Assembly: GCA_038363925.1 (NCBI GenBank)
Contig: JAQQWL010000006.1
Coordinates: 5,250,501-5,314,500 of the forward strand
DNA length: 64,000 bases
Direction of reading: 5' to 3'
Source of the DNA: Apiospora phragmitis
Lineage: Eukaryota > Ascomycota > Sordariomycetes > Amphisphaeriales > Apiosporaceae
The translations under genes were made by a program, and so were the position numbers. The notes beneath the pieces were generated by a model. It was given only the letters and a program-made list of their open reading frames with translations. It had not been told where the DNA came from and made no database searches. Shown here piece by piece: positions 51,366 through 62,800 of this stretch. The stretch's first letter is position 1. Each line of letters opens with the position of its first letter.

Positions 51366-53072
51366 TCAATTTAGACTCATCCAGACACACGAGCCTAAAA
51401 AGCCCGCTAGGACGATCGACGTCAAGATCCCCGCGCCGACCCGATCGCCCATGGTAATAGTAGCCATGGGCCTGAGATCAGGCAGCCCACTGCCACCGCC
51501 AGCATCCCCTTACTACTCCCCCCGTAGCATTAGTAACAGGCGGCTCCGCCTCCTTCATCATCAGCCCCGTCAGCGCCCCTAGGACATTCATCTGGTGCAC
51601 CGCGCTCGTCTGCTTGGGCGACTGCGCGCCCCATTTTGCGTCCACTCAAAACCGCACATCTGCCCGTTGTCGCCGCGATTGCACGCGGCCACGCCGGCGC
51701 GCGTCGAGTTCTCGAAGACCGTCATGACTCGGTCCTTCAGGTGCGGCGCCAGCACCGTCGCCTGCGACACCCAGCGGTGCAGGTAGCCCTTGAAGGAGCG
51801 CATGTCGACGTTGCAGCTGCCGACGCCTTCGCAGGCGTACTCGTACGCGACGCCCTGCGGGAAGAAGACGGCGAGGAGCGGTCGACTAGGAGGTCAGGCG
51901 GGTTTTCCACGTTTGGGATTGGTTTGTCTGTAATAACAGGGGGTCATGTGAATCAGCAAAGAAGTCAAAGGATAAGGAGGAAGATGAACGACGTGGGGGG
52001 TTGGATAAGGTATATATCGCAAATGTGCTACGTGATACTAAAAGCAGCAAAGGGGATGATATAGGGGCAAACTTACAATGTCGTACATGTAAGCAGCGCC
52101 CTGGATCAGCACCGCGGCATTATACGAGAACTGCAGCTTGTTGACGTCGAGACAATCCTTAGGCAGGTGGGCCCCGTCGTGGACGTTGCCCTGCTCATCG
52201 ATGTATTCAGCCGCTCGAGCAGTTCGTAAGTTTTCTCAGCGTACTCGGCGTACGTGTCGTTGCCCGTGTAGCGAGCAAGGCGCGCGCCCAAGTTAAAATA
52301 AATGCCGTTCGAGATGGTGTTGACGTAATCAAACCCGTTATTAATACTGAACGCCTGCCACCGCAGCCCACCGTTGCAGTTGCTGCCCGGCTGGTTCACG
52401 CGCCGCTCCAGCATGCTCTGCTCGTTAAAGACGGCCTGGACCAGCGCGAGCCAGTCGAGGCCGGCCTCGGCGGGCGGCGGCGGGAAGTTGGTCTCGGCCG
52501 CGAGCATGGCCGTCATGGCCCAGAAGCCCTGGTCGTCGTTGCCCATGGTCGCCGTCCAGTTGGCAGGCATGAAGTCCTTGTTCTCGCCGCTCTGCTCGAC
52601 GAGGGAGCGCGTGATGATGGCATCGTACTGCTTGTCGCCGGTCTGTTGGCGGTAGTCGAGCAGGGTCCCCCACCTAGTAGGCGTTCATACACTTGTTAGC
52701 CAGCTGAAGACTGTATAGTTGTTTGCAAGAAGGAGAAGAACAGCAACAGTGTGGGATGATACAGTGTGGAATGATACACGTACATTGCGCCGCCAATCCA
52801 CCAAAAGTAATCGCCATCCGGTGGCGGGCCGGGCAGGATGCCGATGGCGAAGGTCCAGCCCGGATCCTCCCTTATAGAAGCTCAGGAGGTCTTTCGCAAC
52901 CTCTGCCGCCGTCTGCTTTATCGAGTCTGGACTCGGTGTTACAGTTGGCTTCTTCCTGAAGTCCCTCATCTTGGGGACCGACCTTGGCTGGTGAAATCTG
53001 GGGCTGACAGCGCAGCAAAAGCGCTGGGAGTGATAGCAACCCTGCTGCGGTCCTTTTTGACAATAACCTCAT
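51366..53072 (-). pseudogene. GH76 endo-mannanase (DFG5/DCW1-like) with frameshifts
   Basis: Starts MRLLSKRTAAGLLSLPALLL at 53072 (signal peptide). Clear exons lie on both sides of introns at about 52788-52678 and 52076-51887, joined in phase. Family marks include PDGDYFWWIGGAM, the catalytic-site-like NDDQGFWAMTAMLAAE, SNCNGGLRWQ and NTISNGIYFNLGARLARYT, and the C-terminus GILTSIVLAGFLG followed by a short tail, a likely GPI/membrane anchor, with stop at 51366. These proteins cleave or transglycosylate alpha-1,6-mannan and help attach GPI proteins to the cell wall. Frame breaks are near 53010, 52865 (one extra G), 52210, 51635, 51520 and 51507 (bases missing in homopolymers). No domain-internal nonsense substitution was seen. 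Confidence 0.85.
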
Positions 53073-53116
53073 CTTCTCTTTGGACTAGCGTGCCCCCGAC
53101 TGGCGGCAGCACCGTT

Positions 53117-53150
53117 GTGAGTGAGTGAGTGAGTGAGTGAGTGAGTGAGT
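53117..53150. repeat. (GTGA)n microsatellite
   Basis: About eight consecutive GTGA/GAGT units just upstream of the GH76 gene start, in its promoter or leader. Confidence 0.9.
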
Positions 53151-54380
53151 GTTGTAAGCCAAGTCCCGATCTGTAACCACCTTATATGCAATAGCTTGTT
53201 GATCTCCTTTTCCGTCGATACCCCAGATACTGATTACGCCACTTTCGAGCAGTGGATTGCTTCAAGCAATATAGACGACCTGATTAGGAAATATTATTGG
53301 TTGATATTTGAATGAAGATTATGTAAGAGAGGCTGCTCGAGCGATTGTAGAAAAGACCACAGGAAAATGTAGAGACGGCAGTATATTGACTCAGGAGGGA
53401 TTGAAGATCAGGAAAGAATCAAATAAGAGATTCAACAGCGGAAACATGACATTCATTGACAGCAATGGCGGGAGCGTCGGAAGGACACGCGCCCGCCCGC
53501 CCCATCATGTTGGAACTCATTTGGCTATTTTTTCCGCCAATATTCTTGTTGTTTGGCACAGCCTCAAACGTCAAGACTTTCAAGACTTGGCTCCCAAGGG
53601 CTTGGCTCGTCAGGCAAAGAATGCCACCCATCACAGGTGAAGCCTTGGGGGCACGACACACGCTGGGCGTTGGGACTATGAGGAACTGGGACGGATCGCC
53701 GGCCAATCATACATCCGCCAAGGGTACCCTTCTGCTCGGGCTATTTGTCGTGTCGTACTTCACACTCAGCTCGGGAGTCGGATGGCCCATGCAGCACCCC
53801 CGTGTAGCTGCTCAGTGTCTCGGCGCCAATCTCACATTATCGGATGGTTTGGTCAATACGGTCGCTGCCGAGCCGCTTGTACAGCCTCAAATCTTTCCAG
53901 AAATGAGGAGGCAACTGAAGAATGCGATGAATTGAAATGACGGCCGGGCCAAGTCGACCGGAACTTCAGGTTCAGGGGGCGCCGAGCAATTGGCTAGCGC
54001 AACCGCCAAGCCGAACACTTGGCGGGCGTCGTATTGGCTGTTTCCTATGGGCAAAGTTTCTTTTCGCTGCCCAATTTCCAGGCTTTCTGCAGCCAGCGTA
54101 TGTGCTGTCCTTTTCTTCTTGAATTGAGTTGGAACGTCCGTCCTTGTGAGTGCAGCGTAAGCAGGTAGGTTAAATGCTGTGCTATTGATTGATGGGATGA
54201 AGCTGGAGGATAAGATGATTCGAATGGACGACATGACCTTTTCTCGAACGCGCGCCACCGACCGCAGCCATCACCATTCGGCTTGGCGCGCATTGGCACT
54301 TGGCACAATACCATGATTCAATTCCATTGAGTTTTATGTACGGCGTAATGGGCAGAGCGCATTATCTCCCACCCGTCCTG

Positions 54381-54423
54381 TTTCTTCTTCTCTTCTTCTT
54401 CTTCTTCTTCTTCTTCTTCTTCG
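54381..54423. repeat. (TTC)n microsatellite
   Basis: A run of about thirteen TTC units with one interruption near its start, in non-coding sequence downstream of the minus-strand secreted-protein gene. Confidence 0.9.
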
Positions 54424-54550
54424 TTTAATACTTTTCTTTCCCCCACAGAGGCTCGAGATGATACCCCTATACCGGGTTTTCCGAGTGGGTCGCAAACCGG
54501 CAAGGGCTTTTTAGCCGTCAATCATCGGAGCCACCGCCTGGTGAAAAGAA

Positions 54551-55093
54551 TCAACACCGTGACAAAGCCGAAATGTCTCGGACTCGATGAAGCTCTCGGC
54601 GGACACAGGTTCCCGCAGCAGCAGCACTTAGAGTAGATGCAGCATTCGGCGTAGTATCGACCTTGCTCCCCCTGGTATCGCCGCCGCGCCCGCCGCCGCC
54701 AGTAGTAGTCCCGCAACCTTTCCCTTGCCCATCTTGGCCCGTACCCGTATAGATAGAGGGTATCGTCGCCGCGCCGCGGCAGTTGCAGACGTACGCGTGC
54801 GTCGCCGAGTCGGACGCGATCTGGGACGGGTGCTCGTAGTTGTCGCACGTGTACAGAGGACCGCCGCCGCCGTTGCCGTTGGTGCAGTTGACGCCCGTGG
54901 TGTCGCAGTCGAAGGCGGTGCAGGACGCCTTGTAGTAATGGTCCGGACCGCCCGGCGTGAGGCCGTAGTACAGGGACATCAGCTCGCAGTGGGGGAACGG
55001 GGTGTTCATCGTGTAGCACGACGAGCCGGAGGTGACGCCCGGCAGGACCGTCGCGGCGCTCCAAAAGAGCTTGCAGAGGGTGGAAAGAGACAT
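54551..55093 (-). CDS. Small cysteine-rich secreted protein
   Basis: A single-exon frame of 180 residues. Residues 1-22 (MSLSTLCKLFWSAATVLPGV) look like a signal peptide. The mature part has about ten cysteines in motifs such as SSCYTMNTPFPHCELMSLYYG, CTAFDCDTTGVNC and YVCNC, then a Gly/Thr-rich stretch and a Ser/Ala-rich region resembling a linker to an anchor. I do not know the family. The features fit extracellular cysteine-rich proteins of fungi, some of which act as effectors, but that role is only a possibility. An ATG 18 codons upstream exists; the chosen start puts the hydrophobic segment at the N-terminus. The C-terminal 20 residues are charged and may be out of frame, since neighbouring genes have indels. 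Confidence 0.65.
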   Translation of the reverse strand: MSLSTLCKLFWSAATVLPGVTSGSSCYTMNTPFPHCELMSLYYGLTPGGPDHYYKASCTAFDCDTTGVNCTNGNGGGGPLYTCDNYEHPSQIASDSATHAYVCNCRGAATIPSIYTGTGQDGQGKGCGTTTGGGGRGGDTRGSKVDTTPNAASTLSAAAAGTCVRRELHRVRDISALSRC

Positions 55094-55653
55094 CCTATTT
55101 GTAAAAGTGTGCTTTGGTGTTGGATGATGCAGTGGGCAGCCCCTCATGTTTCGGGATGCCGGGGTAAAGGATCTTTCCCGTTGTCTTTTGATCCATATCG
55201 AGACCTAACTTGACTGGAGATTGGTCAAGTTTAGTGTGGTCAAGACGGCGAAGCGGACCAAGCTAGGGCAGGCTCAGAATGGGACCATCACTGCTAGATG
55301 AATCTTGGAGACTAATACCGTGATGTGGCTGACCCGGAGGGCCGCACCGGCGCTGGTGGCATTACGACTAGCTGTTTGAGCCTGACCGTGCTGCAGTTTC
55401 AAGCGAAGTGAGGTTGTGAGACTACCTCGCCTATCACGGAAGGGACAAAAGCCCCGGGAACGAAGAGTAATAAATATCAATACAGTGCAGCCCATATCTA
55501 CGACAACTATCCAACTGTAATTTGTCCCAAAATCAACAAGTATATATAAACGCCGGTAATGTCTGTCCAACCCCATGGAAACCCGACGGTATCGTACAAA
55601 TACAGACCTAATTTACGATCCCATCATATCCTACAATTTCATTCGCCTAATGC
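55094..55653. other. Intergenic region
   Basis: Promoter of the secreted-protein gene and 3' flank of the AAA ATPase gene. Nothing coding was recognised. Confidence 0.45.
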
Positions 55654-57279
55654 CTATTGGTTGGTATTCTTGTCCTTGACGATCTCAATGTTACTCGTCC
55701 GCGACCTTCTCGCCAGCTCCCGCTCCACCCAGGGGGCAATATTGGCCGCAGCATCGACCGCGCTGTCCAAGTATAGCTGGAAGAAACCCTGAAGCTGCGA
55801 CGGCGTGAAGGTATCGTTAGGGATATGCCGAGCAAAGTCCGTGGCGAGCCGGTGGATTTCCCCCACGAGCAAGGGGGTGCTACAGGGCCCCCCAGCATCG
55901 GATCCGTCGCCCAAGACGCTGGATGTAGTGGAAGATGAGGACGAGTTGACGACCGAGGAGCCCGAGACCAAGGCCATGGCCAAGTTGTCGTGGAGGTCCG
56001 GCACGAACATGCGGACGAACATCTGCTCCGCCGACTGCTGGCTGATGTTGCCGAGAAGACCTTCATGTCGACGCGCCCGAGCCTCACGAGCGCGCTGTCG
56101 AGGTGCTCGGGCTTGTTCGTGGTCATGACGACGATGCGGCCCTCCTGGGAGCCGACGCCGTCGAGCACGTTGAGCAGGCCGGAGAGGGTGCAGCCCGACC
56201 TGCCGCCGCCGCCATTCTGTGCGTGCGCAGCATCCGCGTTTGACGAGGAGGATGCCGGGGATGTACGATCGGCCCACACGGCGTCGATGTCCTCCAGCAG
56301 GACGATGCACTGGGGTGGAATCTCTTGGAACATCTGCTCGAGGTCGTGGTCGGCCGCCACGCTGGGCATCTTGACCTCGTACAGGTCGAGGCCGAACTCG
56401 CCGGCCAGGGCGGTGGACAGAGACGACTTGCCGGTCCCCGGCGGCCCGTAGAAGAGGTAGCCTCGGCGATAGGGCATGCTGCGGCCCTGGTAACGCCGCT
56501 TGGTCTTGGGATCCAAGTACTTCCGGATGTCGGCCAAGAGCTCCTGCTTGACCGTGTCGTCGAAATGTACCGTATCCAGGCGCCGGATGGGCTTGCGCGA
56601 CTTGGGCTGCCACGACATGCCGTAGCGGTCCCGGCGAGTAGATGATGATGAAGTACTGCGCCTGCGCGTCGGCGTACTCGCGGCAGGACTGGATGAGCCG
56701 CTTGGCGGGCGCGGTGGACCGGCCGATGCAGCCGATAGTGAGTTCCTCGCCGCCGATGCCTTCGTAGGCCGGGTCGCCCATGGCGGCGTGAAACACGTCG
56801 AGCGAGCGGCGGATCGTGAACAGGGACCCCTCGTGCCAGAACCACGTCGTCTCGAAGTGGGGCAGGTACTGGACCTCGCGCCGCGTCTTCTTGAGCTGGG
56901 CGGCCCGGGGGTCGGCCGTGTTGTCGGCGGCGTGGGCGCGCGTGCGCGCCGTCACGGAGCGGATGTTGCGCCGGGGCTCGATGACGTGGGCCAGGACCCA
57001 GGCCATGACGTTGCGGTTCAGCGGGTCGCGCCCGGGGATCGTCACGGTCGCCAGGAAGAACTGCTGGACCCAGCCGTAGGCCTCGTGCCAGGCGCCGCGC
57101 AGGAGGCGCCAGGCGGCGGGCGCGAAGCCGGCGAGGGCGACGAGGGAGCCCAGGCGCGTCAGGTCCAGGTCGGCGGACCAAAACCGGCCGGCGAGTTCCC
57201 GCAGGAGGCCCAAGCCGTGCATGGAGGGGTCGAGGAGCCGGTGGCCTGCCGTGAAGGAGAGGCTAGACGATTGCGCCAT
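55654..57279 (-). pseudogene. BCS1-like AAA ATPase with two compensating frameshifts
   Basis: Intronless frame of about 541 codons starting MAQSSSLSFTAGHRLLD. The N-terminal BCS1-type region includes TVTIPGRDPLNRNVMAWVLA and HFETTWFWHEGSLFTIRRS. The AAA module has Walker A GPPGTGKSS (about 56420-56450), Walker B IVLLEDIDAVW (about 56270-56310) and GRIVVMTTNKPEHLD. Between about 56632 and 56055 the domain is in a different frame from both ends: an extra base at 56630-56634 shifts it and a missing base at about 56055 restores it. BCS1 proper inserts the Rieske protein in mitochondria. Fungal paralogues like this, with a Ser-rich C-part (VVNSSSSSTTSS), are usually of unknown role, so a paralogue is the safer call. 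Two errors would fully explain the break. Confidence 0.88.
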
Positions 57280-57843
57280 CTGTTATTGCGTGCGGTAATG
57301 ATGACCACATTGACGGACTGGAATGGTGACTAGTGAGCTGACAGAGCTGACAGGTTTGCGCACACGTTTTCGCGTGCATTCAAGGCGCCAGACGGGGTGC
57401 GCACTGGCGAGCCGCCCCAAGGGCTAAGCGATCCAGAGCAGTCCAAGCTAGAAAGAAGAAAGGCAAAAATTACGATGAGAACATTAGGTTACAAAAGAAT
57501 GAAAGTATATCTCGAGACCACTTATCATACAGAAGAGATAGTATAGGTGGAATCGTCAATTCGTTAGCTTGTCCATCCAATGGCCGACGTTGCAATTAGC
57601 AAGCTGGGGGAAGCTCACTAAAGAAAAAAGTTGTACAGGGATTTTCACTGCACTGCGCCACACCTGAGTAATGCTCTCATGCCCTGTAGCCACATCACTA
57701 CTCGGCAGTCCATTCCTCACTTGTTGTTTTTCAATTAGCTATGGAAAGCAAGGAGTTGTTCTGTGACAAATAATAGGGATAATTTTATTAAAACACAGAT
57801 TTTCAAAGATGTATCGGAGTTAACCCGGATTGCCAGCCTTTGT
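57280..57843. other. Intergenic region
   Basis: Promoter of the AAA ATPase gene and 3' flank of the hydrolase gene. No coding sequence was recognised. Confidence 0.45.
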
Positions 57844-58840
57844 TCATACTTTGGATGGTTGCCGCCCGAGGAAATCCACCACGGCAGCCCGCGCTTTCAG
57901 AGCTTCCGGCACCTGGAGCTCCAATTGGAGCCGTGCCACATGCCCTCCGACAACAGCAGCTCCACCTCGACGCCGGCCTCCCGCAGCCTCCAGTAGAAGC
58001 GCACGCCGTTGCTGACCGCGAATTCGCGCGTGCCGACCGTCAAGACCGTGCGCGGAAACCAAGCGTCCTTGCCGTAGTCCGCGTAGAGCGGCGAGTACAG
58101 CGGGTCGGTCGGGCCGCTGATACTTGTTCCTTCTTCTTCTCCTCCCGCCAAGGGCGCGTAATTCTCCGCGACCAGGGCGGACAGGAGGCGGACGGGTGCG
58201 ATGTCGCGGCCCCGCCCATTGGACACCGCCGAGTTGCCCGCGCCGCCGAGGTCGAGTGGCGCTGGCAGCGGCAGGCCCTCGCGCCGCGCCACCAGCAGCA
58301 TCGAGATCAGGACCTGGGCGCCCGAAGAGCTGCCCATGGCGTACATGTCGACGGCGTTGACGCGCACGCGCTCGCGGGGGGGAAAGAAGAAGAAGAAGAG
58401 CCCGGAAAGGGAAGACCCCGCTGGATCAGCTCGCGGTACACGGCGAGGCACTGGTCGCGGGCGACGGGGTACCACGCCTCGGGTGCCTTGGCGTAGTCGG
58501 GCGCGCAGACGCGGACGCCCAGCTCGGCGACCATGTTCAGCGTGCCGCGGTCCGGGGGCCGCCCATGACGGACGCGCCGTTGAAGACGTGGAACAGCAGC
58601 TTGTTGTTCTTCTGCTTCTTCTCCACGGGCTGCTGCTGCTGCATTGCCGCCGGCGGGGTGATGGCTACGACCGACACGCCCGCCACGGTCACTTCCTCGC
58701 CTGGCGCCGTCTTTTCCTCGAGGCCGCGGCGGAGGCCCGGGACCCGCCGATATAGTTCCTTGTATACTATTGACGTCTAAGGGGAGTAAAGTACCGGTTA
58801 GATAGAAACATTGCATGACTACCAGCCTCTGCATGGTCAC
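57844..58840 (-). pseudogene. Alpha/beta hydrolase (esterase/lipase-like) with frameshifts
   Basis: The frames together give a protein ending at the stop 57846-57844. In order: YKELYRRVPGLRRGLEEKTA; an oxyanion-hole-like segment LLFHVFNGASVMGG; APDYAKAPEAWYP; the nucleophile elbow MGSSSGAQ (G-x-S-x-G, near 58335); GPTDPLYSPLYADYGKDAWF; and the catalytic His in SEGMWHG. This fits the alpha/beta hydrolase-3 (hormone-sensitive-lipase-like) family acting on carboxyl esters. Bases are missing at the G runs 58554-58558 and 58376-58382 (plus strand) and near 57930; there the frame switches to QVPEALKARAAVVDFLGRQP. The 5' end is unresolved: a splice acceptor at 58776 or an ATG at 58840 with a further shift. 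Confidence 0.8.
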
Positions 58841-59458
58841 TTGCTGTACTCGTCAGCCTATGGATCACCTTTTTCCGGGGTCCGAGCCTGATGACTCTTT
58901 TCAAAGCTCCTAATAGAGTATTCCCTCGTTTGGTGCAGATTAGCTACATCGAGGTCCATATGCCGATCTTTCATAGTAATACGCTTACTTGTCGTAGCTT
59001 AGCGCCCAAGCTGATATGTTGAATTATTCAGAAACGCGCAGCCGAGGAAAGACGCATGCACGTCAATGGCAGACATTAAAGTTCGTAGCTTACACCCCCT
59101 TTCAAGTTTATTAGGGCCGCCGATACCATGCCTGCATAAGTTGGGAGCTCTCGGAAGGAAAAGGCTTCGAGGTCAGCAGTGAGTCAAATAAGGAGTCAGC
59201 AAGTGCCATCTACACATCTGCTTACCACTTGTGCCCTTCTTGGCTTCACCCTTAATAGTCCCACATACCATCAGTTGGAGAAGGAAATAATAAACAGCTG
59301 AAGGAATGAAAATAGGTACCAAGCAAGACAATGACCAGCAGCCTAGAAGAAACAACAAAATCGTTGACGCAATATTAATATAGGGGATAGGGGGCTTGGG
59401 GCGCCCTGATGATATCCAAGGAGTTCTTGAACGCAGCCAGGGCACTCTTCACGCGTTG
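58841..59458. other. Intergenic region
   Basis: No recognisable gene. It probably contains the promoter and first exon of the hydrolase gene, which I could not place. Confidence 0.4.
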
Positions 59459-59800
59459 TCAGTTGGGGGGCTCTTGGCGAGTGACGCGCATGTAGTTGTT
59501 CTGGGCGTCGCCAATTCTGATATTGATGTCCCTTTTGCACCATTCCGCAGCCGTGTCCCATAAGTTTTGGTACATCTCTCTGAAGATATCTTCTAGACGG
59601 CGAAAGTTCTGGTCCACAGCCTGGCGAGAAATCCATGAGATGCCGTTCAGTAATTTTGTTCGCTTAAGCGATATAGCTCCGGACACGTCGTCACTACCCA
59701 TGTACTGCTAGGCCCCAATGGTTTCGCGAATCGGCTGGAGGAATTTGTCTTCGTCTTTGCCAGTGTTCATGGCCGCCGTTAAGTCCTTACCGAACTTATC
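59459..59800 (-). pseudogene. Broken hypothetical gene at the edge of a RIP block
   Basis: Reading on the minus strand from about 59800, the sequence gives DKFGKDLTAAMNTG, then LQPIRETIGA, an in-frame TAG (59710-59708), then QYMGSDDVSGAISLKRT and a helical stretch with LEDIFREMYQNLW and RINIRIGDAQNNYMRV-like sequence to the stop at 59459. The same protein seems to continue across the TAG, so the stop looks secondary. The upstream part is lost in AT-rich sequence. I do not recognise the family; the visible part is mostly amphipathic helix. Confidence 0.5.
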
Positions 59801-62800
59801 TTTTATAAATAATTAATTTAATATAATAATACGCTATAATATAATTTAATACGAGATAAAAATATATTATTTAAAAAAGCTTTATATATTTTAAATAACT
59901 TAATTATTTAACTATTTTATTATATATATTAGAATAGCAGGAACTAAGGTTTTCTATATTATTCTAAAAAGGGTGCTACGTACCTATTCGCACGAACCCC
60001 TTTCCTGTTTTATTAAGAGGGGCATACGATACCCCTCGTAACTAGCACTAGAAATAAATATAAATAATAAAATAAAAACGATTAAATCTTAATTAAAACC
60101 GGAATTACTATATATACGAGAGCTTATTTAATATTAATTAATAGTTACCCGTGGCGATTATAAATTAATAAAAGTAGAGAAACGGTTTTACGCCCTTACC
60201 GATGTAAGGGCGACCGTATTAAGGAGCCCCGAGAATTTCCGCCCGTTAGAGATTCGAAGGAAGAGCCGAACTGAATTAACCGTATAAAAAGGAACCCCTT
60301 TTCCTAAATATATATTATAAAGAGGAGACTAGGTTCCGAATTATATACGAAACTAGCTAAGCTATATATAACTATATATTTAAACAACTTTATTATATAA
60401 TCTATAAAATAATAACCTTTATTAAATAGAATTAATCGCGGTCGGCGAATCGAGATTAAGCCCGGATGTACCGAATTTAAATAGACCGACGACCTTAGAC
60501 CTCGAACTATTTACGTACGAAAAAATATTTTAAAATACCGGGATTTCGTTAATAATTTAAAAAAAGAACGTTAACCTCGCTTTTTAAGAACTTAAACCTT
60601 TAAATATATTTTTTAAAAAAATAATACCCGAATTATTTATAACGTACCTCGTATAATACTTTTTAAAATATTATATATTAAAAATAAAAAAGACTTCTTT
60701 TAAAAAATCGTTTATTATAAAGTTTAATAAATAAACCGAATATTAATTCAGCTAAATTAACCGTATATTTTAAAAAAAGCTCTTTAATTATTTTAAAAAA
60801 TACGGAATTAATATATTAATAAATAAATCCTTCAAAATTAAGCTTATAAATTTAGTATTACTAGCTAATCTTATATATTAATAAGATTAACCGGCAGAAC
60901 CGACTTTAAAAACCCGAAAGGAAGATATTCTATACTCTTCCCAAAAATAGACAGTCGAAAAACCGCCGCCTAAACGAGAAATACCCGGTCTCCGTACGGA
61001 GTAATCGTCCGCGACACCACAGGGCACTCTAAGATCGACGTTTAATCCCGGAGTTTTAAATATTCCAGGCCTGACGTCCAACCTTGGATTCCTAAGCACC
61101 TAAGCGTCGTAAAATATTATCTTTTTTCCTTCTCCGACTTTAATACCGCCGGATTAAACGGCACAATTATTTAATTTAATATATATTACGAAATACGATA
61201 TCCTTCTAAGCCGAGTTATTTATAATAATAAAATCGATTAAAATAAGGTCGTTACCTTCTCGAAGGTATAAAAAAAGGAAAAGAATTATACCGGCAAGCC
61301 GTATAACATCTTTTATAATAAAGTATAAATATTTATCGAAATATGTCGACGGCTAGATACACTAAAAAACTAATATTATATAGTTTTTTTAAATATTTTT
61401 TCCGGCCGTGCGGAAGTATTCTATCTTAATTATATCAGACTCGAAAAAAAATAAAACGAGATATATTATTTAATAAACTCGTACTTTAATATAATAATAA
61501 ATTATATATAATATTTTATAAATTAAATAATAACTTCTTTTATATAAATAAAAAATAAGAACGCTAAAAAATAATTTATCGAGGTTTTAAAAATCTTATT
61601 AAATAAACTTTAACTCGTATAACGAGCCCTCGGAAAGGGATTAAAAACAAAATCGCTCTCTATACCTCCGTCGTAAAAACTTGTCGAAAAGTTCCGGAAC
61701 TTTTATTAACCCTTATCTACTAGAAGCTAATATATAAAGCGTTATTTTCAAACCTTCGCGTATCGCTAAATATAATAATAAATTAAATATTATTAGAACG
61801 ATATTTAACGGAGGAATTATATTGAAACCCGGCTATAAATACGTATTTAATTAATAAACGGTTTATAAATAACTATATAAAAAAAAACCGACCAACCTAC
61901 GGTAATAAATTACTATATAATAGCTAACCACTAGAATAAAAAAGGATCTAGCGACCCGCCGGCACCTTTTAACTAATATTATTATATAGGAACCGGAAGT
62001 TTAAATAAAGAACCTGCCGAATTTATTATAAGTAAAGCTATTAATTAATAAACCACTTAATCGAAAAGTAGTTCCGAATAAGGAATTAATATTTCTAAGT
62101 ATATAATAATATTAGATAAGGCCCCCTTTTTTAAAATAAGTACGAAACGTTTATTTAAAACTAAAAAAAAATAAAAAAGAGTTAAAAAATAACGAAAAAA
62201 GTACGAATACGTCGATCTAAAAAATATATAATAAAATATTACTTACCTAACGGACGCCGCGTTTTACTACCGGCTTACTAACGAAAATATTTATTTAAAA
62301 ACTATTATATAAGCCGATTAATTTAACCTTAATAGTTTATATAGTTAAACTTATTAAAAAGAGCTTTAAGATACCGGCGCCGCTTTATTTTTAATAATTA
62401 AAAAGCTTTAAATAAAGGCCTATATACAAGAGAACCTAAACGTACGAATCGATTAAACCCCGGGAAACGCCGAAATCAAGTTCGAAAACTTAAAGCTTAT
62501 TTCGTTAATTAAAATAATTAATATATAAAACTTATTAAAAATAATAAGGTATTATATTTTAAATATTATAACCTTTTTTTATTTTTATTATATAACGTTA
62601 ACCGGCTTAAAACGTATTATAATAATATTTTTAATTTTATTGTATAAAAAAATGACGAAATACTCTTTATAATTAAAAAATAAGAATACCCCTTTTTTAA
62701 TACCGGCCGTATAAAAATAACGTTATATTTTACCGAAAAATAGTTTCGACACCTCTACTAACGTTTTAAACACCCTTACACGGAAAAGCTTTATACTCTT

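Larger units (their letters stand above)
53073..54550. other. Intergenic region with microsatellites
   Basis: Contains the GTGA tetranucleotide run and the TTC run listed separately. A 159-codon plus-strand frame at 53456-53935 has no recognisable domain and I do not call it. Confidence 0.45.

Noticed and set aside
53456..53935. 159-codon plus-strand frame
   Set aside because: No domain, signal or conserved pattern; composition is not clearly coding.
56123..57181. 352-codon minus-strand frame overlapping the AAA gene
   Set aside because: Arg/Pro/Ala-rich alternative frame; the BCS1 and AAA motifs are in the other frames.
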